Shown here in pieces: positions 55,084-64,000 of a DNA stretch of 64,000 bases. Numbering within the stretch: position 1 is the stretch's first letter; each line of letters opens with the position of its first letter. The translations under genes were made by a program, and so were the position numbers. A model generated the notes under the pieces. The model saw nothing but the letters and a program-made list of their open reading frames with translations, did not search any database and was not told the origin of the DNA. The stretch is from Cliona cf. orientalis. Lineage: Eukaryota; Porifera; Demospongiae; Clionaida; Clionaidae. Where the stretch lies: NCBI GenBank assembly GCA_963930775.1, contig OZ005689.1, positions 24,116,058-24,180,057 on the forward strand. Direction: 5' to 3'.

Positions 55084-56037
55084 AGCTATTCCAACAAAGA
55101 ACTAACCGTTTTAGATGGTGACAGTTCTGTTTCACTCGACACCTGGCATCAAGCATCCAGAATCTCTTTCAAGAGTGTAACAGATGATCTGACTTGTGTG
55201 GAGGCATGCAATTGCAATATTAGCAGCAAGTCCACAGAAAGTGTGATTGAGCTCAATGATGATTCTGATGTGATGAGTACTGATAGTGCAATGTGGGTGT
55301 GCAATGCATTGTACTCTCTAACTAATGATGACAAGGAAATAATATTGTCACCATCTGGTTGGCTCAATGACAGCATCATCTCAGCTACACAGTTGCTCAT
55401 GTTACAGCATTTCCCTCATATGTCTGGACTGCAACCACCAACACTTCAGCAGGCTTGGGCATTTGATGTGCATAGAAGAGAATTTGTTCAGATTCTTCAC
55501 ATTCACAACAGCCACTGGTGTGTCGTTTCTAATATAGGATGTGAGGATGGAGTAATTAATTACTATGACAGCATGTATCCTTCCATTTCCTCAAAGACCA
55601 TGCAACTCATTGCGAGTCTTGTGTTTAGCCCAGCATCAGAGCTTGAGGTTAGAATTATGGATGTGGGACAGCAAACCAATGGCTCAGACTGTGGTGTCCT
55701 CGCTATAGCCTTTGCTTTTGATATTTGTTGTGGTGAGGATCCATGCAGTGTAATATTCAATCATAAATCCATGAGGTACCACTTGGCCAAGTGTTTGGAG
55801 GAGTGCAAGTTTATCCGCTTTCCAATACTTGGTGAGCGAAAATCTTGTGGCATAAAGCACATTCAGAAGACTGACCTTCATTGCTCCTGCCGATTGCCTG
55901 AAAAAGTTGGTGTTGATCAAATGGCAGAGTGTGATGCTTGCAAAGTTTGGTACCATCAACACTGCATGGATATTCCACCTGAAGTATTTGATAATCCCAA
56001 TATTCCCTGGAAGTGTAAAAGGTGTGAATCGCTGTGA
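55084..56037 (+). CDS. Ulp1/SENP-type protease and PHD finger (3' part of the same frame)
   Basis: The frame of the upstream transposase continues for 317 codons after the TGA. No good ATG starts it, so it is expressed only by readthrough or exists as a decayed C-terminus. Residues are numbered on the whole 1,147-codon frame. 830-860 finish the small domain (DTWHQASRISF). 915-1060 is a C48 cysteine protease of the Ulp1/SENP type: substrate-binding WLND (923-926), catalytic His 974 (NSHWCVV), Asp 992 (NYYDSMY), Gln 1026/1027 and Cys 1033 (QQTNGSDCGVLA). All triad residues are present. 1097-1144 is a PHD finger with the full C4HC3 set (CSCR, CDAC, WYHQHC, CKRC). Ulp1-type proteases remove SUMO-like modifiers and are known in plant and animal DNA transposons; PHD fingers read histone tails. 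The combination suggests a nuclear element product that edits SUMO and targets chromatin; this role is inferred. It ends at TGA 56035-56037. Confidence 0.8.
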   Translation, partial: SYSNKELTVLDGDSSVSLDTWHQASRISFKSVTDDLTCVEACNCNISSKSTESVIELNDDSDVMSTDSAMWVCNALYSLTNDDKEIILSPSGWLNDSIISATQLLMLQHFPHMSGLQPPTLQQAWAFDVHRREFVQILHIHNSHWCVVSNIGCEDGVINYYDSMYPSISSKTMQLIASLVFSPASELEVRIMDVGQQTNGSDCGVLAIAFAFDICCGEDPCSVIFNHKSMRYHLAKCLEECKFIRFPILGERKSCGIKHIQKTDLHCSCRLPEKVGVDQMAECDACKVWYHQHCMDIPPEVFDNPNIPWKCKRCESL

Positions 56038-56311
56038 AATCCTGTGTCATCCTATTGCTCATATTCCTCCAGTGATATTATTGTAAACTAACTTATTGCT
56101 GTGTAGGAGTATGAGAGGGTGGTAGGGTGGGAGGGCAGCGATGCAGTGTCACCTCCTCGTGATGGTGCTGCCTGGGCCCTCAGAAATAGGCTTCTGAGGG
56201 GCTGAGAGCACTGCAAAGGTGTCCTTGCTCATACTCAAATATGGCGAATATAGAGAATCATACACTGAACATATGTCAACTTATTTGAAATACAATAGTC
56301 TAGGACTAGGG

Positions 56312-56775
56312 TAGTTCTGTATTTTTCCGCTATTAAGCGCATGCGCTTATATCTCCACAGGAAGCAAACCTGCACTAAATAGCAAAGTGCGCCTAACAGC
56401 GAGATGCACCTAACAGCGAGATGCGCCTAGCAAAAATAGCTACATCAAGAACGCATGTCATATAAGGGGCGTGGCCAATCGATTGATCGCACGATCGTTC
56501 GCATTGCTGCATTCCGCTCAGCTCGAAATGCCGTTCATTACTCGAAGAGCCTGAGAATCGATAGAACCCATCGTGATTTCGACTAAGTTGAAAGGGCTGG
56601 AACCCTAAGCACGCAAGCAAGCAAGCATGCAGATATCGAGGTCAAGGGTCACATATGCGCTTATACGCGAAATGCGCCTAATAACGAGTGCATAGGCCAA
56701 CAAAATAGCATGCACTTAATAACAAATATGCGCTTATAAGCAATTGCGACTAATAACGAGAAAATACGGAATTAC
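56312..56775. mobile_element. MITE with GTA(A/G)TTC(C/T)GTATTTT ends and internal tandem units
   Basis: Left TAGTTCTGTATTTTTCCGCT pairs with right CGAGAAAATACGGAATTAC. The next bases also pair (TATTAAGCGCATGCGCTTATA with TATAAGCAATTGCGACTAATA). Inside, CCTAACAGCGAGATGC-type 17-19-base units recur near 56390-56430, with ATGCGCTTATA-type units near the right end. Confidence 0.7.
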
Positions 56776-57028
56776 ACATACCATATTTATTCGAATAATA
56801 GCCGTGATATTTTCCACTGATTTTGTATAAAAGGGGCTATACATTGTATCTCGGAAGTGGTAAGGAGTCAAGACTTCACATTGGGATTTCAGTACAAGTG
56901 CTATCAGCCCACCAAGTGGATTCCTTACCAACAATTAATAGATGCCTAACACTTTTGGCCCTCCGAAAGGAGTTTTAGGACAATATCTCAAACAATTCAC
57001 TACACAGCCTTCACACTCATGTCAAATA

Positions 57029-57502
57029 CCGTAGGTCGGGTTTTTATTGCATCTATTAAATGCGAAATGCGAGGTTTTCAAGTGCTCGCAATCAATTGAT
57101 TCGCAGGAATAAATTTACGCAATGTATAGCTCATTGTCACGTGACAATGCTAAAGTCTGTGTCTCAATCCAGTGTTCAGTTAGCACACTGTCTATCCAAA
57201 ATCGTTGTCTTAATCAATATTTTCAACTAATGATAAACCTGCCAACATCCAGATCCAATAATGGCTACTCTCCTGGTCCAAATTACGATGGACTCAGATG
57301 TGCTACTTGGACTCGCCATCACTCGAGGATCGGTCTGTAGCTGCCGCATTGTATGTATTTATTGCCCACCCCACGAGGTACTCAGATTGAGGGGGTGTGG
57401 CTTGCTCGCATGCACCAAGCGCATTTATTAGATTCGCAATGTAGCTTCAGAAGTCCAGTTCGCAATTATTATTAAATCACGCAATTAAAACCCGACCTAC
57501 GG
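57029..57502. mobile_element. CCGTAGGTCGGGTTTTTATTGC MITE, TA target site
   Basis: The 474-bp element has ends CCGTAGGTCGGGTTTT and AAAACCCGACCTACGG, with TA on both sides. A truncated copy (59645-59778) shares AGGTACTCAGATTGAGGGGG and the right end. A diverged relative lies inside both arms of the long inverted duplication (start near 24798). Confidence 0.85.
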
Positions 57503-57862
57503 TAAATGATATCTATCGCATATTGAACTTTGACCTATAATACAAACATATAGGAAACACGTGGGTGGCAACACGTATGATAATTTCTCGTATCAGTCGT
57601 GTTCGTCACCTGCGAAATCCGTATCAGTTGTATTCGTCACATGATCGCCATAATTATATGCAGTGTTGAAACGTTGAACCATGTGAGCACTGTTCTCACA
57701 CAGAGGCCAAGGTGAGTTGCTTATATCAGTACTTTGGCTTGATTTCTGTTGCCCGTGTATAAATGAGCAAGGTACAGCTCTATTTAGCTTATGCCTTGGT
57801 CTTTGGTGTCTAAAATGGCAGCTGCCGTTACGAAAATTTACTATTAAATAAATACCTTACTA

Positions 57863-57991
57863 CCATAGAACAATGATACCTCGGAAATATCACTCGTTCA
57901 TTGCCTTTTGCATTGTTACTCATGTTTCGCACTCGTAATAATACGCAGCAATGAACTCATAATATTCCTCTGTATCGTCGTTCTACTATGG
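57863..57991. mobile_element. 129-bp foldback MITE, TA target site
   Basis: CCATAGAACAATGATACCTC and its imperfect complement (TGTATCGTCGTTCTACTATGG) form a hairpin almost without loop. TA flanks both sides. Confidence 0.75.
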
Positions 57992-58818
57992 TAATAGTCT
58001 TTGGATAAAGCGCACACCCTTAACTGGAAAATAATACTCTTTAAATTTGGCTAACATTTTAGAGAGTAGTGTTGCGGTATGAAGCCATAAAACGAATATA
58101 ATTACAGCTACATCTCATAATTAAAATCCCTGGTAGAATTACAAAGGTTGGTACCAAATTTCATCTTCTAATCTTAAATAGTTTCAATTTTATAGGCTGA
58201 AATGAAGAACATAAAAAAATGTGCTATTGTGCTTGGTTGCACAAGGATGTAGGTCTCTATTAAAATTTGTAGGTCTCTATGAGAAATAGAGACCTCTGAG
58301 TGACCAATCAGATCACAGTATTTGTTAAAACTATATTCTTAAATTATAATAGAATTGTAATGTAGGTATATTTAGTCCTCAATGTTTATCACATCTAATA
58401 CCACACAACCTCCGAAACCACTCTAATACTATCAGCCTGTAACAGTGTTACGTGTACATTTCCTGGTTTAGAGGCATGCATATACCATAATGCAAAATTC
58501 TTCAGAAAGATTCCATGTAGGATGCTCTTCAGTAGCTCAACTACTTGTTCACCTCACTTGCGCAGCAGGGGGAGAAATAATTTGTTGTATCCATCTATCA
58601 TTATTGTTATCACATACATGTACAAGCTGTTTGGAGGGCTAGGAAACATTTCATGCAATAATTGGATCAAAACTAGGAATTCAATTTGAATAATTTTTTT
58701 TTATTCACGCAGTGTGTCTATCATAATTATGGAAGCCATGCATTTACAATGTTTTCCAACTATGCACACATAACATGTACGTGACGATCTTTATCTATTC
58801 GCTCAAAATAACAGTATA
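57992..58818. other. non-coding; a repeat tail only
   Basis: GGTCTCTAT repeats and the ACCAATCAGATCACAG tail of the 4831/8829 MITE family at about 58250-58330. Nothing else recognised. Confidence 0.45.
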
Positions 58819-59301
58819 CAGTGGAACCCCGCCTTGCGGACACCCCTGAAAAGCGGACATCTGCGATAATGCGGATACCTTGCCCGGTCCGGAATGCTAT
58901 CTCCATAGATTCACATACAGTCGGAACCCCTGAAATGCGGACACCCCGCTATTCCGTAAAGCGGACACTTGGCTTGGCCCCAACAGTATCACTGCCCATA
59001 TAAACTCACCCTCATAACGGACACTATGGCGAAAAAGTCGTAGACTTGTTTGTAAAACAAATAGCAAGAAGAGCTAAAGGCTAGCTATAGCGCTATAAGT
59101 GCACTAGAACTGCTAATCTCTGTGCTAGTAGCCTCGAGTAGCTTCCATGTGCTTCACTTCTGAGGTCACAGGTCACATCACATCATTGGTTATAGCGGTA
59201 AGCCACATCCCGTACTTCAATAACCCCTGAAAAGAGGACACCTCGATAATCCGGCCACTTTACTGGGTCCCAAGGGTGTCCTGATAAGAGGGGTTCCACT
59301 G
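58819..59301. mobile_element. CAGTGGAACCCC (pogo/Tc1-like) MITE, full length
   Basis: The 483-bp element is flanked by TA at 58817-58818 and 59302-59303. Ends CAGTGGAACCCCGCCTTGCG and GAGGGGTTCCACTG. Subterminal CGGACACCCCTGAAAAGCGG units. It is the best preserved copy of this family in the window. Confidence 0.9.
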
Positions 59302-60351
59302 TAGTACTACGCGTGCAGTTATAATTATCTGTAAGTGGTGCTCTGTGTGGTGATTTCTCGACAATTTCTGCTTAGTGTGTGGTTCCCTCGAAAATAAATT
59401 AGCTTGTAGTGTGTATAGACCACATTTACTAGACAGTGGGAAATCCCTATTTGCAATGCTTACGCTAGGTGGGTGCTCTTTCAAATAAGTATTAGACCTC
59501 TGCAGGAAATAGAGGCAAAACTGGGGGTGTGGGCAGACAATCCATATTAGGCCCCCCTTTTGCAAGACTACAGGTCTCCCACCCATACATATATATTATG
59601 GGTGGGAGAATCAATATTGTGTAGTTATATACAGATTCAGGATCGATTTGTAGCTGCCCCATCCCATGAGGTACTCAGATTGAGGGGGAGTGGCTTTCTC
59701 GCATGCACCAAGAGTATTTATTATTTCAGAAGCCCAGTTCGCAATTTTTAAATCACGCAATTAAAATCCGACCCATGGTATATGTACAATACATTTTAAT
59801 ATCAACGCACAGTTTGCATGGTGCCTATGGGGTAATGATATGCATGCTGTACACGTGGGGGCAAATAGTGTGCAAATCTGTATCTTCTAGTGTGAGTGTG
59901 AGTTAGTTCTCGTTCTACCATTGAAAAAAAGAAGAGCTGAGCTTTCATATACATGTAAATACTAAAAACAAGACTAAGCGTGCCGAGATAACCAATGCAG
60001 AGATGATCTACCAGTGATGTCACTATAGCGCAGTAGATCGGCACGGCACCGCTCTATCCTGTCAAGAAATGGGCGGGGTCATATGCATGTTGCAATGGAA
60101 GCTGTACTGGGCATACCCATAGCAACAGCCTGCTACTATAACTGCAGTATACCAATGTGTACTATACCAGCCAGCTGTTATTACTAGTACACACCACAGG
60201 TGCCTAGCATACAACCACAAGCATGTAGCACTGTAAACACTGCTGTGGTCACTGTTCTAGCTATGTATGCATGCAAATAGCCGTTTTATGGTACAGGTTG
60301 TTGCCACACTTCCACCGCTCTATAAAAAGATTTCTAGCTACAACCCTGATC
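59302..60351. other. non-coding; truncated MITE only
   Basis: Holds the truncated 57029-type MITE at 59645-59778 and a CCCACCCATA..TATGGGTGGG hairpin at 59577-59606. No supported gene. Confidence 0.4.
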
Positions 60352-60762
60352 TAGTCTCGTCCCTAGGCCACTCCCACGTTTTCAACGGTACATGCAGAAA
60401 AGGGTAGAGCCTGGTACGCGAAGTCAGGTGCAGCATGTCATGATGATTGAGTGTGACATGGCATGAGCGAACGAAATGTAGGCTGATCCAGGTCAACAAA
60501 ACCAGGCAGTTTCTATGGTATCCGTGCCTTCTATCAACTATAAACGTACATTTTGGGCCGTCGAAGGATCACCTTTTACTCATATCACAGAGATATGGTC
60601 GTGTCTCTTGTGATTTACGAGCTGTAGCGCTCACAAGCACCATGTGTAAGTTTTGACCCGTGAGGTGGTCTGGACCTCTCTCTCCATCAAATGATTTTGT
60701 GTACCAGGCCTCCCCCTTTTCTGCGTATGACACTGAAAACGTGTGGCCTGGAGACGAGGCTA
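60352..60762. mobile_element. hAT-like MITE, relative of 3685-4066
   Basis: Left TAGTCTCGTCCCTAGGCC..CACGTTTTCAACGG and right GACACTGAAAACGTGTGGCC..GACGAGGCTA match the arms of 3685-4066, but the interior differs. No clean 8-bp duplication remains. Confidence 0.7.
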
Positions 60763-61423
60763 GAGATGATCCAGTTTTCAGCGGCGTGTGGCTGATGGCA
60801 TTTTTGAATTGGGGGCAAATCAATAACTCTCAAAACAGCGCTGCACCTGATCCACAAGTACATGTATTATTTTATGTACCAGAGCATATATTTCGTTGAA
60901 TTCCGAGTCTTCCAAGGCTATTTGGTCACCACAAGCATACTTTGAATACCTTTATTCCGTTTTATTTTTTTAGTAGTACATGTAGCTAGACTATCAACCA
61001 AGAAAACACAAAACTTTAGCTACTAAACCAGCTAAGTTTTGGCTACTAACACTTCGTCTTGAGTACTTTCTTCGTGCTAGTTCAACTCGCTTGTCCATTT
61101 CTTGATCTTTTCTGGCTTAATAGAACTTATTTGGGGCAAATCAGTATTAAACTCTTACTCCAGAATGAAAAAAGGCATCCTCGATGTCTATACAATAGCA
61201 GTAGCGTGGAAAAGAGCCACTAGAGGCGCTTCGAGAAACCAGCCTTTGAAAATGAGAAAATCTCATCCTGTCCTGGGTAGGGCCTGGTACAGATAGATAT
61301 ATGGACGTATATAATACTATTGCGTTTACTCGCGTAATACATTTGTTGTACGTACGCACGCATGCGTATTCATACGTGGAACACACCATTTCCGTTTTTC
61401 ATTAAACAGTAGGTCTTAGCCTT
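60763..61423. other. non-coding, nothing recognised
   Basis: No supported gene. Confidence 0.4.
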
Positions 61424-64000
61424 AGCAGATAGGCTTCTTGTGCAAACTGCTGACACGGCACTATACGTACATATACCTAGCGTGTATGGCACACGTAATA
61501 CTGCATGCTGCATATCGGTATTACACAATTGCATGCAATATCCAAGTAGACATGCAATCTGCTCAGTGCACTTGCTGTTTCATTTCTTATTGCAATAAAT
61601 CTCACAGCGCTGAGGGTTTGGCACCAATGGTGTTAACTGCTTTGGAGCTGTGGTGTATGTGGCCACAATACTGTGCAACACAACTTAGCTGCTCTACTAT
61701 GTGCCGGGGGTCAGGGGGTGGAAAGTTTCAAAATAATATTTAGAAAAAAGCCTACAACGCACTATTGTGCCGCAGTACGCACACACATATACATGTGCCT
61801 ATACGCCATGTGCTGTACACTACAAGTATATAGAACTACATGTATAGCTAGCTGAGACCAGAAACACTTGAAAGCGCAAGTGAACTACGCACTTTCGTTG
61901 TGAATTTCCATTGAGACTGAGGCAAGGGAAAAGTTACATTGTACATATGAGTTTGTGCTCGTATGTACACCTGAAGAAGCCCTAAGGGCGAAACGTATTA
62001 ATAATTTCTGAGTCTGAGGAGTAAGGGCATGGTTTGATCCATACTATTGTAGTCAATCTATGGAAAGCGTTGAAATCACTAAACTGAATACTATTCCCTT
62101 TCAAATGACAATTATGATGAGCTAGTAAGCATCCTGCAAATCTATAGCAAGTTCTATTACAGCTTGAACACTTCGGTGAAACCATATACACAATGTATTG
62201 CACATGTACTGCACATGAATCTTAGTCAAGAAATACAAAAGTAGAAGTTAATGTAAACTAATGACTGATGAAACCAGATACATCTAAGTGAGGTAGTGAT
62301 GGTATATAAGCATACTCTGTCCCGAAGAATCAGTGAGTGGTGATCAAAACAAGTGGAATGGGAGATTACTTCAGTGATAAGTTGAATACATTGCTGCTGC
62401 CATGCACATGGCTCCATTGCTATCAATAATTGATTCACATGAATAAACTAATGAAATGATTGTATGTAGTAATACATTGGTCAACATCAGTAGTACAGTC
62501 AGTCTTATATTGTCAATCGTGTCCGTTGTGGGTTTTCGTCAATATTTTTGACCAACGATAAATCTGGAACATCCAGCCAAACGACTTACCTTTTCTGCTT
62601 GTACTTGCCATCATTCGAGAATCAATTGACTAATAATAATATATGCAGCTGCTGCATTTTGTCCATAGTCCATCCCATGTGTCGCTTTCCCGCACACACC
62701 AAATGCATATACATGACATTGTATTAGATTCGCAACGTAGCTTGAAATAGTCCCACTCGCAATCATGAAGTCATGGAATTAAGTCCCACCTTTGGTATAC
62801 CCTGAAGAAAGCATGTAGAGGCTGGAATCCCACTATAAGAATAATAATATCACCAGAGAAATGGGTGATCCTGATCGAGCTAGCTATATTATTATGTACG
62901 ATATTACCTTATGTTACACATGCGCACTGCATTTGTGATTCTCAAGAAGAGTTTACAACATATGCAACAGCTTAAAGAATGTTCGTGTTAGTGAGAGGAA
63001 TTTCATCAATTTTTGCACATGATGCACTCGGCCGCTGAGCACTGAAATTCTCTGGGAGGTGGCCCACAATTGTACCTACTCATCTTCTGGCTCTCTCATA
63101 GTTGGTGTCCATTTATCTTTCTACAAACGGTGCCTTCAAATGATGCTTTTATGAATCAAGATTGTATCTTCCTCGCTTGTCATGATCGCTAGCTAGCATA
63201 GACCGATAGAATAAAAGATGAGCGTGCACAAACACGGTGGTCACGTTAGAAAATGCATGTACTAAGCATAAAGTGTCTCTTGTAAAGTGAGAGGGGAAGA
63301 AAGTGTTCTCTGTCATATCTGTTTCGATAGTTCGGAAGTATCGATGTTGAGCAAAGCAAGAATGTCACCATCTTATGATTGTATGTTATTATAATTTGAG
63401 CATGCAGCTACTTTTGGCCATGGCCAGCAATGAGGGATGCGGCATACAATGTGACTGATCTATGGGGAGGGGTGGGGAAGCTCCCCCCCTCTCCAAATAA
63501 AAAAAGAGAGGGAGAGGAGATATCGGGAGGTGGGGGAACGTATACTATTTAGATATTATAATAACTAATAGTATTCCCCTAAATCAAATTATATACACGC
63601 CTAAAAATCACAAAACGTATACTAACGGATACAGTCACTTAAAGTACTATATTGACACTACAAAACTGTGCAGAGAAATGGGCAGAAATTGCTGACCTAG
63701 AAGGGAGGTCTCTATCACCTAAAGAAAATGAGCACTTGACTGCAATGAAACGTAAGCTGTGTTGTAGTTTCAGCAGATTACCAAAATTATGAGTAAACTC
63801 GTACCTTACTGGGGGGGGGGGGGCATCTCCTCAGCCTGGAAGTACGTATTACAGAAGCTATCACGAGATTTATGGTATTGTAAACCATGCCACAAACGAT
63901 AATAAAGTCCATTTGATGAAAGAATAGGGCCTACAAACACTGACCACACCATTTCCTATACTACTCATTACATTTCAACCTTACCAAGCTGGGTGAGACG
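61424..64000 (-). repeat. long inverted duplication, arm 2 (cut by window end)
   Basis: The reverse complement of 23595-26490. The match is still high at base 64000, so the arm continues outside the window. The left border lies inside a family A-related stretch (TAGCAGATAGGCTTCTTG). A 20-base insertion (about 62260-62280) and the replaced block 62310-62422 distinguish it from arm 1. Confidence 0.85.
61971..61995 (+). other. hammerhead-ribozyme-like motif, copy 2
   Basis: CTGAAGA, GCCC-TAA-GGGC stem, GAAACG. It is preceded by a 7-bp hairpin (TGTACAT ... ATGTACA, 61939-61968), placed where stem I would be. Confidence 0.3.

Larger units (their letters stand above)
52030..56311 (+). mobile_element. 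probable Mutator-like autonomous element, borders not found
   Basis: The interval holds the transposase-Ulp1-PHD gene and its flanks. No terminal inverted repeats or target duplication could be found in the 51.8-52.3 and 56.0-56.3 kb flanks by eye. A domesticated single-copy gene is therefore an alternative. A small foldback (GGAGTATGAG and CTCATACTC) lies at 56107-56238 after the gene. Confidence 0.4.

Noticed and set aside
23595..64000. Giant TIR transposon (Polinton/Maverick-like) with the two long arms as its ends
   Set aside because: No polymerase, integrase, packaging ATPase or capsid-like frame was seen between the arms, and target-site duplications cannot be seen because one arm is cut by the window end.

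Overview
The window looks like repeat-rich nuclear DNA of an invertebrate animal, most likely a sponge (demosponge). This is inferred, not proven. The reasons are short spliceosomal introns (52, 69 and 324 bp with normal GT..AG borders), few genes, a very high density of short inverted-repeat (MITE-like) elements, a Mutator-type transposase joined to Ulp1 protease and PHD modules, and many ACATGTACATGTA-like stretches and long G or C homopolymers. There are no bacterial operons, ribosome binding sites or viral genes.

Only a few real coding units are supported. (1) At 52270-56037 (+) is a two-exon gene: a 9-codon first exon, a 324-bp intron and one very long second exon. It encodes a Mutator-like DDE transposase with zinc knuckles, then an Ulp1/SENP-type cysteine protease and a C-terminal PHD finger. 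The 1,147-codon frame is broken by a single in-frame TGA at 55081-55083, inside what looks like one domain. (2) At 19394-20236 (+) is a two-exon, 257-residue PIN-domain-like gene behind a GC-rich, CpG-rich promoter with a TATA-like box. (3) At 2448-2915 (-) are the last exons of a gene for a coiled-coil, Arg/Lys-rich protein. (4) At 30325-31393 (-) is a frame-broken unknown gene. (5) Two decayed Tc1/IS630-like transposase genes lie at 27335-27678 (-) and 29370-30263 (+).

Most of the rest is non-coding repeat. From 0.6 to 18 kb lie two interleaved families (A and B) ending in GCGCATGCGC-like palindromes, a cluster of hairpins built on a GCGTA-GG-TACGC core (4.2-5.8 kb), TA-flanked Tc1/mariner-like MITEs, hAT-like MITEs with 8-bp target duplications (3685-4066 and 14257-14900) and tRNA-derived SINE copies. 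From 23.6 to 26.5 kb lies one arm of a long inverted duplication; its partner occupies 61.4-64.0 kb and runs off the window end. From 31 to 51 kb are nested TIR and foldback elements, several with readable target-site duplications. From 56 to 61 kb more MITEs follow.

The Mutator-like gene carries every catalytic residue expected of a mobilising enzyme, but no terminal repeats were found for it. The MITEs carry no coding capacity and must depend on enzymes encoded elsewhere. The large-scale pattern is layered insertion (elements inside elements), which lets relative insertion order be read in several places.
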